Below are positions 1 through 7,710 of a stretch of 64,000 nucleotides of DNA, one piece after another (within the stretch, counting starts at the first letter, position 1; each line of letters starts with the position of its first letter). Under the pieces are notes generated by a model, which worked only from the letters and a program-made list of their open reading frames with translations, made no database searches and was not told the DNA's origin. The stretch comes from Pseudomonadota bacterium (lineage in GTDB: Bacteria > Myxococcota_A > Polyangia > Polyangiales > Polyangiaceae). The stretch spans positions 74,140-138,139 of the forward strand of contig JAFAER010000090.1 in assembly GCA_023423895.1 (NCBI GenBank). Reading direction: 5' to 3'. A program made the position numbers and the translations under genes.

Positions 1-21
1 GCGCCGGCGTTGTCCCGACGT

Positions 22-87
22 GCCTCGTGGGAATCGAACCCGCGGTGCCAAGTGGGGAGTTGCACCCCATGCTCAGCCGAGGCTGAT
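22..87 (-). other. degenerate tRNA-like sequence, not a normal tRNA
   Basis: Read on the minus strand, this stretch has a T-loop-like segment (GGTTCGATTCCC, about 42 to 30), a hairpin of five perfect pairs with a seven-base loop (69-53), and 5' and 3' ends (GCCTCGG and ACGAGGC) that can pair at six of seven positions. It lacks a D-arm, the invariant T before the anticodon is G, and no CCA is encoded. If the loop were an anticodon loop it would read CAA. It may be a tRNA remnant, a fragment of another structured RNA, or chance. I do not call it a functional tRNA. Confidence 0.25.
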
Positions 88-131
88 CGCCCGGCCTCGG
101 CGGCCCCCTTCATCGGGGCGTCTTGGCGTCG

Positions 132-154
132 GTCCCGAACGAGACGTTCGGGAC
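132..154. repeat. perfect 9-bp inverted repeat
   Basis: GTCCCGAAC, a five-base spacer (GAGAC) and GTTCGGGAC form a perfect hairpin or dyad. A second inverted repeat, GCCGAGGC with GCCTCGGC, lies at 76-101. There is no T-run, so a classical intrinsic terminator is not shown. Together with the tRNA-like sequence this makes bases 1-314 rich in secondary structure but without a credible gene. Either dyad could be an operator for the operon starting at 315 or part of an upstream transcript's 3' end. Confidence 0.45.
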
Positions 155-314
155 GGCGGCGCTCAACCTGGGCGCTCACCCCGCATCACGCAAGGGGCCG
201 ACCGTGATTTCTTCTGCTCACGACGCGACCGTGACCTGCGCTTGCGGGCGGGCGCCGGGTCGGAAATGATGTCGCCCGCTCGAAGGGCCGAGCACTCCAG
301 GCAGGAAAGTCGAA

Positions 315-878
315 GTGAGCCGAGCGTACCGCGTCACAGTGAAGGGATCCGTCCACCGCGTCGTCCACGTGGAGGACGGCGTGTGCACGAGCCTCGAGCT
401 GCTCCCCATCCTGCCGCCGGAGCGCACGGGGGAGATCCTCGGCTCCGAGCTCGCGCGACGCGGCTTCTCCCTTGCCGACGGCGTCGCGCGTCGCGTCGAA
501 GAGGACGGCGTGGTCATCGAGCTCGACGTGAAGACCGGAGCCGTCACGGTGAAGGCCGAGGCGAGCGCGGCGATCGCGATCGAGAAGCAGCGGACCGAGC
601 GCGTCATCGAGGAGGCGCTCGAGGCCGGGACCCGGGCGGTGCAGGAGCGGGTCGACCTCGACGTCGCCCGCGATGCTGCCGCTGCCGAGGAGAAGGCGAG
701 GGGCGAGGTCGCGGAGAAGCTCGAGAAGAAGCTCGGCGACCTACGAAAGGAGCTCGACTCGGTCACCACACGCGTCACGGCCGAGGCGCTCAAGGAGAAG
801 GCGCGCACGCTCGGTGAGATCGAGGAGCTGCACGAGGACTCCGAGACCGGGGAGCTGACGATCAAGGTGCGGCTGTGA
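315..878 (+). CDS. FtsH ternary system-associated coiled-coil protein (putative)
   Basis: A 187-residue soluble protein that starts with GTG, preceded by an AGGAAAG ribosome-binding site. Residues 1-90 look alpha/beta. Residues 95-165 are charged and heptad-like (Glu, Lys, Arg, Ala), typical of a coiled coil, and the last 20 residues return to a beta pattern. There is no signal peptide or membrane segment. Its stop overlaps the GTG start of the FtsH-like protease, so the two are probably translationally coupled. I do not recognise a named enzyme; its role as an accessory protein of the FtsH-vWA-MoxR locus is inferred from position. Confidence 0.8.
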   Translation: MSRAYRVTVKGSVHRVVHVEDGVCTSLELLPILPPERTGEILGSELARRGFSLADGVARRVEEDGVVIELDVKTGAVTVKAEASAAIAIEKQRTERVIEEALEAGTRAVQERVDLDVARDAAAAEEKARGEVAEKLEKKLGDLRKELDSVTTRVTAEALKEKARTLGEIEELHEDSETGELTIKVRL

Positions 879-3043
879 CCGCAGCGCCGGTCTCGGATCC
901 CCGCTTCGTTCCGGAAGCGGAGCTGCCGCTCGACATCAACGCCGGGGCGGCCCTGGAGGCGGCGTACCCGCAGGAGCTGGCGCGCGTCGAGCAGGCACTC
1001 CTCGCGCGTCTCCCCGCGATGGTGGAGTGCGACAAGGAGCTCGTTCCGTACTTCTACGCGGCGATCCGCAATCGTCTGAAGAGGCGCGACATGCTCTGCG
1101 CCTATCTCGACGGTCGGCCTGCCCCCAACGCGGCGCCCGAGGCGATGCCGCAGGGCGTGATCGGCACGATGATCTCGCAGCTGCGCGACGCGGTCCGAGG
1201 CCCTGTCGGCGAACGCGTCGTCGTGCTGCCGCATCTCGATCTGCTGACGTCTTCGTCGGGCGGGCTCACCGCCGAGGCGCGCGAGGTGATCCCGCTCCTG
1301 TACGAGAACCCGCAGGTCCTCTGGCTCGGGTTCAAGGACCCGTCGTTCGCAGTGCCGAAGGTGATTCACAACCTCTTCGCGCACCACGAGAGCATCCTCG
1401 GCGTCGGGCGCGAGCGGCTCCGTCATCTCGTCACGCAGAAGGAAGCCCGCAAGCTCGGTCGCGGGTTCGACCCGTACGAGCTCTACAAGTATGTCTCCGG
1501 GGTGAACGCGATCCGTCTCCGGCGCCTGCTGTCCGCGCTGAGCGGCATCGACTACCCGGAGGACGCGCGTCCGGCGTACGCCCAGCTCCGCAAAGCGACG
1601 CTGCAGAGCTCCTTCGAGATGCCGGACGTCGATCTCGAAGACGACATCGGCGGCTACACCAAAGTGAAGACGCGCCTGCGGAGCGAGATCCTCGACATCC
1701 TCGCGCGCAAGGCGACGCTCTCGGACCCCGACGCGATCAAGCGCATCGAGGGCCTGGTCCCGCGCGGGATGATCCTCTGGGGGCCGCCCGGCACCGGCAA
1801 GACGCTGTTCGCGAAGGCGATGGCGACGGCGCTCGGCGCGGCGGTGATCGTCGTGAGCGGCCCGGAGCTGAAGAGCAAATGGGTCGGTGAGAGCGAAGAG
1901 AACCTGCGGCAGGTGTTCCTCAAGGCACGCCAGAGCGCGCCGAGCATCATCGTCTTCGACGAGATCGACGCATTCGCGGCCGCACGCGGGACGTTCACTG
2001 GCTCCGGCGTCGAGCACTCGATGGTCAACCAGCTCCTCACCGAGATGGACGGCTTCCGCAAGGAGGAGCTCGTCTTCGTCGTCGGGACGACGAACTTCGT
2101 CGAGTCCCTCGATCGTGCGCTGCTCCGCCCGGGGCGTTTCGAGTTCCACCTCCACATCCCGTACCCGGACGCGGACGATCGACGCGCCATCCTAGGCATC
2201 CACGATCGGAAGCTCGGGCTCCAGATGAGCGAGCGCGCGATCGAATACGCCGTGAAGCGGACCGGCGATCTCGTCGAGGGCACCGACTCGCGGTACTCAG
2301 GCGATCACATCCAGGCGCTCTGCCGGCAGATCGCGCGCGCCCGTCTGCGGGACGGCCGCTCCGACGCGACCAAGGTGCCCGACGTGGAGCTGGCGCTCTC
2401 GGCGTATCTCGAGCGACCGGAGCTGACGAAGGCCGAGGAGCGCGTGGTCGCGACGCACGAGGCCGGCCATGCGGTCTGCGCGCTCTTCTGTGAACACGCG
2501 CCCCCGATCGATCGCATCTCGATCCGGGGTGACCTCGCCGGGGCGCTCGGCTTCGTCCAGTACGCCGACCCTGCGCATCGTTACGTGACGACGCGGGGGC
2601 AGATGCTCGACAGCATCTGTGTCCTCATGGGCGGGCGAGAGGCCGAGGCGCTCCTGCTCGATGACCTGTCGATCGGCTCGGGGCACGATCTCGAGCGCGC
2701 GACGGTGCTCGCACGCGCGCTCGTCGAGGAGCTCGGTATGGGCGGCGAGGGCGTTGGCGTGCGCCGCTATGCGCCCGCCGCGCATGACGTCAACGAACGG
2801 AGATCGTCCGATGCTTCACTCGAGGCGATCGACAGGGCCGTCCTCGCGCTGCTGGAAGCGCAGCGGCAGCGCGCCCAGACCATCTTGAAGGAGCAGAAGG
2901 CGCTCGTCGCGGCGCTCCGCGATCTGCTGATCGAGAAGAAGGTGCTCGACAGGGAGGCCTTCGCCGATCTGCTTCCGGCGCAGGTGAACGAGGTGAGCAA
3001 GCGGCTCGCGACGAAGGACGCTCAGGAGAACGCGAATGGCTAG
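875..3043 (+). CDS. soluble FtsH-like AAA+ zinc metalloprotease
   Basis: 722 residues. The first 250 form a non-membrane N-terminal region. The AAA+ module follows with Walker A GPPGTGKT (about 304-311), Walker B IIVFDEIDAF (about 357-366) and a second region of homology ending in LLRPGRF. The M41-type peptidase carries HEAGH at 528-532, and a later Asp in GSGHDLERAT matches the third zinc ligand of FtsH. The usual FtsH N-terminal membrane helices are absent, so it should be cytosolic. It overlaps the preceding gene by four bases and the next by eight. I infer that it is the unfoldase-protease of a FtsH-vWA-MoxR ternary system rather than housekeeping FtsH. Confidence 0.93.
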   Translation: MTAAPVSDPRFVPEAELPLDINAGAALEAAYPQELARVEQALLARLPAMVECDKELVPYFYAAIRNRLKRRDMLCAYLDGRPAPNAAPEAMPQGVIGTMISQLRDAVRGPVGERVVVLPHLDLLTSSSGGLTAEAREVIPLLYENPQVLWLGFKDPSFAVPKVIHNLFAHHESILGVGRERLRHLVTQKEARKLGRGFDPYELYKYVSGVNAIRLRRLLSALSGIDYPEDARPAYAQLRKATLQSSFEMPDVDLEDDIGGYTKVKTRLRSEILDILARKATLSDPDAIKRIEGLVPRGMILWGPPGTGKTLFAKAMATALGAAVIVVSGPELKSKWVGESEENLRQVFLKARQSAPSIIVFDEIDAFAAARGTFTGSGVEHSMVNQLLTEMDGFRKEELVFVVGTTNFVESLDRALLRPGRFEFHLHIPYPDADDRRAILGIHDRKLGLQMSERAIEYAVKRTGDLVEGTDSRYSGDHIQALCRQIARARLRDGRSDATKVPDVELALSAYLERPELTKAEERVVATHEAGHAVCALFCEHAPPIDRISIRGDLAGALGFVQYADPAHRYVTTRGQMLDSICVLMGGREAEALLLDDLSIGSGHDLERATVLARALVEELGMGGEGVGVRRYAPAAHDVNERRSSDASLEAIDRAVLALLEAQRQRAQTILKEQKALVAALRDLLIEKKVLDREAFADLLPAQVNEVSKRLATKDAQENANG

Positions 3044-3299
3044 CACGGCAACGCTCAAGCTCTCCGTCGACCCGACGACGGGCAAGCGGACCATCACGAT
3101 CTCGTACACGAGCGATGCCGATGCGCTGCCGCACGAGCACGAAGAGGCGCACCGCGAGATCGTGGAGAAGCTCTTCGAAGGGGGCATCGCGAAGCCGGGC
3201 GACACGATCGTCGTCGAGCGCGAAGGCGGCGGCCAGGCGCCCAACGTACAGCAGGCCGAAGAGCAGGCTGAACGTGAGGCGTCACGCCAGGGCGGTTGA
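3036..3299 (+). CDS. small FtsH ternary system-associated protein (putative)
   Basis: 87 residues, starting at an ATG inside the last codons of the protease gene. It has an N-terminal run of alternating beta-like residues, a His/Glu-rich helix around residues 30-45 (HEHEEAH) and a polar Gln/Glu tail. Size and pattern would suit a small beta-grasp-like or adaptor domain, which similar loci are reported to encode, but I cannot confirm the fold. The tight overlap on one side and an eight-base gap on the other tie it to this operon. Confidence 0.75.
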   Translation: MASTATLKLSVDPTTGKRTITISYTSDADALPHEHEEAHREIVEKLFEGGIAKPGDTIVVEREGGGQAPNVQQAEEQAEREASRQGG

Positions 3300-3306
3300 G
3301 CAGCCT

Positions 3307-6300
3307 GTGAGCGTGCTTCGATTCGAGAGCGAGGAGGCTCTCCGCTTCAGCATCACTGCCGGGCTCGTGCCGGAGAGCGTGCTCGCCGGCGCAGCGCGCA
3401 CGTGGCGGGACGCCGACCGCGGGATCGTCATCGCGACGGAGGCTGCCGTGCCGGCGGACACGATGAAGAAGCTCGTGGCCGCAGGCGTCGCACGACTCCC
3501 GGCGACCGCACGCTCCGATGCGGCGCGCGCGGTGCGCTGCTGGGCCGAAGCGCTGGGGCTCGTGCGCACGCGTGATGTGGAGCAGGACATCGGGCAGGTG
3601 CTCTTCCTCGTGCCGGAAGGAGCGGCGCTCGTCGACCTCGCCGGCGAGCTGCTGCGCCTCGGGTGTGATCGGCTCGAATGGCGGACGACACATGCCGGTC
3701 ACCTCCTGCGGGCGGCATCGCCGCCTTACTACTCGCTGCTGCACGCCATGGACGCGACGAACGGGATCCGGGCGTACGTGCCCGCTCCGAGGGGGCAGGA
3801 CCGGGTCTGGGTCGAGGTCGGCTACGAACATCCGCTCGCGCATTTTTCGAAGCCGGCCGCAGGACACGTGCTGCTCATTTCGAACGGACGGGACGCCGCG
3901 TCGTTCTCGGTGCTGGCGGACGGCGCATTCGAGGACATCTACACGCTCGTCGACCTGCACGTTCCCGGGGGAGAAGGGGCAGGTCGCGCTCACGAGCTCG
4001 TCGATGCGCCCCCGCGGCTGAGCGTGACGCTGCGACTCGCGCGGGCGGCCTCCACGGAGGCGCCGCTGCTGTGGGTTCTCCGCGAGGAGGCCATCGCGAA
4101 GGTCGAGCGTCTGCTGGCGTCGCTCCCCGAAGAGGTCGCGCGAGGGCTGCTCTTCTCGCCATGCCGCGACGGTGACACGACGATCGTCGTCTTGCGCTCG
4201 CGTCCGGGGACGCGCTTGGTCGTGGACCTCGACGGCGAGGCGTACCGGGCCCACCCGTCGATCGTGAACCTGTTCATGCCGTGCGACGCGACGCTGGAGC
4301 CGCCGCTCAGGCGCGAGCGCGTGCGCGAGCTGCTGGCGCCCGACGCTGATGAGGTCGTGTGGCTCCGTCCGACCGGTGGCGGCGGGTTCCTTGTCGAGCG
4401 CTCGCCCGAGTCGGCGTTCCTGCCGCTCTCCGATTGGGTCGAATACGTGATCGACACGAACGCCCCCGTGCTCGTGCCGTGGGTGAAGTCGTGCACGTTC
4501 GACTTCGAGAGCTTCGTGGGCGTCGAGGCTCTTCCCACGGAGCGCGGGCGCGACGCGGAGGGAAAGGAGTCGCGCGGGCGCGACGCAGAGGGAACGGCGG
4601 GACGTGGGCGCGACGAGCCCCCTCGGCGCCGGACCCGTCGGGCCGCAAAGGACCCTGCGCCGCGTTCCGTCGCCGCGACACCTGCGCGCTCGACGCAGGA
4701 GCGCGCGACGATCGAGGCTGTACCCATCGACGCGAGCCAGGTCGCCCTCGATCTCGCCGCGACCGAGAAGGCATTCATCGCGCTCGATGCACCCGCAGAC
4801 GATCCCATGCGGTCGGAGCTGTGGGCGCGCATGGCCTCGCTGAACGCGCAGCTCCAGCGCAAGGACGACGCGGCGCTCTGCTGGGCACACATCGTCTGGG
4901 AGCTTGCTCCGCCGGACGGCGACGGCGGACGGGCGGCGAAGGAGGCCTGGCTCGCGGCAGAGAAGGCCGTCTCGCACGTGTCGACTGCGAAGACGCTCCT
5001 TGCGCTCGACGAACCGTCGCGCGACCACGTGCGCGCGCTCGCGGTCATGTTGCTCTCCGACGCGGACCCGGACCTTCGTGATCTCGCGCACGAGGCTACG
5101 CTCTGGCTCGATCGGCACGACGCCCATCTCGACGTGCGGACCGCCTGGCTGGCGCGTGTGGCGGTCTCGCGACTCGTCGGAGGAGATCGCCTCGGGCTTG
5201 CGCGGGCGCGGGACCGGATCTTGTCGAAAATCCATGCGGGACTGTCGCTCGCGCGTGACATCCCTTCGTTCATGCGTCGTGCCGGCGCGAGCCGCGACGC
5301 CGCACAAGTGGAGCTCATCGCCGGAAAGCTCGACGCGCTCGTCGACCTTTTCGACACGACACGGCGCAAGCGATCCGCAACGGAGGCCGACCCGAAGCTG
5401 ACGGGCGCGTACGTGCGCTTCATCGTCGCGTACGCTGCCGCTCGCCTCGGGCGGACGGAGCGCGCAGCGCAGCTCCGCGACACTGCGCTGGCGGCGCTTC
5501 CGAAGGGCGACGCGATCCACGATGTGCTGTCGCGGGCGTACGTCGCGCGGATCGCTCAGGCACTCGAAGGGCTGCCCGTCGCGATGCCGCTGCCCGGCGA
5601 GGTGTCGGCGTCGCTGAACGGGCTCACGAAGCTCGATCGCTACAAGGTCGATCGCGTCCGCCAGTCCTCGAAGGTGCTCGAGCCGCACGAGCGCCTCGAC
5701 CCGATAGCGGCCTTCCAGCGCGGCGAGGCGGATCCCCGAGGGCCCGAGTTCGCCGATCTCCGCGGCGCTTCCGAGCCGTCCGTCATCGAGAAGGGCGCCG
5801 CCGGCATCGTGGCGAAGGCGCAGGCGAGCGGTCCGGAGGAGCGGGCACGACTCTACGACGGCGTGATGGACTTCTTCCCCGCCATCGCTCATGAGCGCGC
5901 CCTCGGGCACCTCGAGACGATCCTCGGCAACGTGGAGGACGTCGTCGTGCATCGACGCGTGCAGTTGCTCGAGAAGGTGTTGATGCTCGCCGGACACCTC
6001 GGTGACGAGCCGCTGGCCCGCAAGGTCTTTGCGGTCCTCGAGTCGCTCGTGCGCGGCGTCGGACCGGACGGCGCTGCGGAGATGGCTCCGCTTGCGTCGG
6101 GCATGTTGCGCACGCTACGGCGCTTCGGGCTCCGCGACGAAGGCCAGCGCCTGCTGGGCGCGCTGCAGGCAGCTGCGAGAGGCAAGGGGGCGCCGCATCT
6201 CGTCGCGCGCCTCCACACGGCGGCGGCGCTCGCATTCCTCGGAGAGATGGAGCGCGCGCGGCCGGTCTTCGACGAGGCGTTGACCGTCCTCCAGGGCGAC

Positions 6301-6591
6301 CTTCCCATCTCCGAGCGCCTCCAGCTCACCCGTGCGCTTGCGCGTGCGCTCGGCGGGGCGCCGCTCGAGTACGCGCTGGCGGGGCTCGAACGGCTGCAGA
6401 AGAGGTTCGAGGTCGTCACCGACAACTTCAACACGAACTCGCACGTGTGCCTGTCCGTCGTCGACTTCATCGAGGCGCTCGTGCTCGGGTACGTGAGCGA
6501 CGACCTCGCCGTCGATCCCGCTGCACGGCGCTTTCTCGACGATGACGAGTACCTCGTGCGGCGACGCATCCACAGAGACCTTTCGCGGTAA
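3307..6591 (+). CDS. large FtsH ternary system-associated protein with helical repeats
   Basis: 1094 residues from a GTG eight bases after the previous stop; a GTG at 3274 is an alternative. Residues 1-410 are mixed alpha/beta and may contain more than one domain. Residues 410-475 are a low-complexity Arg/Asp/Glu linker with three near-copies of RGRDAEG. Residues 480-1094 are mostly Ala/Leu-rich helices in the style of TPR or similar solenoid repeats. There is no signal peptide or membrane helix. No catalytic motif is evident. I infer a scaffold or substrate-sensing subunit linking the protease to the MoxR and vWA partners. Confidence 0.85.
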   Translation: MSVLRFESEEALRFSITAGLVPESVLAGAARTWRDADRGIVIATEAAVPADTMKKLVAAGVARLPATARSDAARAVRCWAEALGLVRTRDVEQDIGQVLFLVPEGAALVDLAGELLRLGCDRLEWRTTHAGHLLRAASPPYYSLLHAMDATNGIRAYVPAPRGQDRVWVEVGYEHPLAHFSKPAAGHVLLISNGRDAASFSVLADGAFEDIYTLVDLHVPGGEGAGRAHELVDAPPRLSVTLRLARAASTEAPLLWVLREEAIAKVERLLASLPEEVARGLLFSPCRDGDTTIVVLRSRPGTRLVVDLDGEAYRAHPSIVNLFMPCDATLEPPLRRERVRELLAPDADEVVWLRPTGGGGFLVERSPESAFLPLSDWVEYVIDTNAPVLVPWVKSCTFDFESFVGVEALPTERGRDAEGKESRGRDAEGTAGRGRDEPPRRRTRRAAKDPAPRSVAATPARSTQERATIEAVPIDASQVALDLAATEKAFIALDAPADDPMRSELWARMASLNAQLQRKDDAALCWAHIVWELAPPDGDGGRAAKEAWLAAEKAVSHVSTAKTLLALDEPSRDHVRALAVMLLSDADPDLRDLAHEATLWLDRHDAHLDVRTAWLARVAVSRLVGGDRLGLARARDRILSKIHAGLSLARDIPSFMRRAGASRDAAQVELIAGKLDALVDLFDTTRRKRSATEADPKLTGAYVRFIVAYAAARLGRTERAAQLRDTALAALPKGDAIHDVLSRAYVARIAQALEGLPVAMPLPGEVSASLNGLTKLDRYKVDRVRQSSKVLEPHERLDPIAAFQRGEADPRGPEFADLRGASEPSVIEKGAAGIVAKAQASGPEERARLYDGVMDFFPAIAHERALGHLETILGNVEDVVVHRRVQLLEKVLMLAGHLGDEPLARKVFAVLESLVRGVGPDGAAEMAPLASGMLRTLRRFGLRDEGQRLLGALQAAARGKGAPHLVARLHTAAALAFLGEMERARPVFDEALTVLQGDLPISERLQLTRALARALGGAPLEYALAGLERLQKRFEVVTDNFNTNSHVCLSVVDFIEALVLGYVSDDLAVDPAARRFLDDDEYLVRRRIHRDLSR
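4543..4614 (+). repeat. imperfect tandem repeat coding for RGRDAEG units
   Basis: About three copies of a 21-24 base unit with core GGGCGCGACGC lie in frame in the linker of the large ternary-system protein, giving RGRDAEG, RGRDAEG and RGRDE. The copy number could vary by slippage without breaking the frame. Confidence 0.7.
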
Positions 6592-6606
6592 GGAGATCCG
6601 CCGACC

Positions 6607-7707
6607 ATGGATTCGGGAGAGAAGATCGAAACGAGCAGCGCCCGCTCCGGAGCCATGCCTCCGGACCCGCTCGATCGCATCCAGGAGCTGCCGCTCTCCA
6701 CTCTCGAGAAGGAGGCGAACGGTGTTCGCGACCGCATCAATCGCTTCCGTCTGGCGCTCGGACGGTACTTCGTCGGCAAACAGGCGCTCATCGATTTGAT
6801 GACCATCTCGGCGGTCGCCCAGGAGCCGCTGTTGCTCGTCGGGCCACCAGGGACGGCGAAGAGCGACCTCGTCCTCAAGTTCAAGGACGCGCTCGGGCTC
6901 GGCGAGACCGACTACTTCGAGTACATGCTGACGCGGTTCACGGAGCCGAGCGAGGTGCTCGGGCCGATCGACATCAATCTGCTCCGCGAAGGCCGTTACG
7001 TTCGTCGCGAGCGCGGCAAGCTTCCGACTGCCCGGCTCGTCTTCCTCGACGAGATCTTCAAGAGCAACTCCGCCATCCTCAATTCGCTCCTGACGATCAT
7101 CAACGAGAAGAAGTTCTATCAGGACGGCGCGCCGCAGCCGGTCCGCCTCAAGATCCTGCTCGCGGCGACGAACGACATCCCGGAGCACGCGGAGCTCGGT
7201 GCGCTCAAGGACCGTTTCTGCCTCAAGGCGGCGTGCCGTTCGGTGCAGGACGACCACTTCACGGACCTGCTCGACATGGGCCTACGCATGCAGGCGTACC
7301 GCGACACGAACCAGAAGCCGTGGGCGGAGGGGCACGCGTCGCTCGACGACTTCCTCAAGGCGAACCGCTATCTGACGTTGATGATGGCGCGCGAGGAACC
7401 GGGACCAAACGGCGAGCTCGTCAACGATCGGCACCTGTTCTTCAAGGACGAGCTGCTCCGGGAGCTTCGTCGCGTTCTGAAGACGCTCGTGCGCGAGGAC
7501 AACGTCTTCGTCAGCGACCGCAAGATCATCAAGATGTATCGCCTGCTCCGCACGCGTGCGTGGGTCCTGCACGGAGGTACGGTCGAGCGCGAGGACCTCT
7601 CGCTCCTCGCCTATCTCGGAGAGACGAAGGACGAAATCGATCTGCTGGAGACGAAGGTACCGCAGCTCCTCGGCCTCTCTGCCGGAGGGCACGGCGCTTC
7701 GGGATGA
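6607..7707 (+). CDS. MoxR-family AAA+ ATPase
   Basis: 366 residues from an ATG with AAGGAG just upstream. Walker A is GPPGTAKS at 79-86 and Walker B LVFLDE at 144-149, followed by the MoxR-style segment about replacing inserts (LLTIINEKKF) and a sensor with the motif LAATNDIPE. MoxR ATPases usually act as chaperones paired with a vWA protein, and such a partner follows three bases downstream. The segment before Walker A (FVGKQALIDL) is typical of the family. In this operon it is the third signature component beside the FtsH-like protease and the vWA-type protein. Confidence 0.95.
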   Translation: MDSGEKIETSSARSGAMPPDPLDRIQELPLSTLEKEANGVRDRINRFRLALGRYFVGKQALIDLMTISAVAQEPLLLVGPPGTAKSDLVLKFKDALGLGETDYFEYMLTRFTEPSEVLGPIDINLLREGRYVRRERGKLPTARLVFLDEIFKSNSAILNSLLTIINEKKFYQDGAPQPVRLKILLAATNDIPEHAELGALKDRFCLKAACRSVQDDHFTDLLDMGLRMQAYRDTNQKPWAEGHASLDDFLKANRYLTLMMAREEPGPNGELVNDRHLFFKDELLRELRRVLKTLVREDNVFVSDRKIIKMYRLLRTRAWVLHGGTVEREDLSLLAYLGETKDEIDLLETKVPQLLGLSAGGHGASG

Positions 7708-7710
7708 CGG

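Noticed and set aside
22..87. A functional tRNA gene
   Set aside because: No D-arm, wrong base before the anticodon and an imperfect T-stem. Reported only as a tRNA-like sequence.
875..3043. Calling the protease the housekeeping FtsH
   Set aside because: It lacks membrane helices and sits with MoxR and a vWA-like gene.
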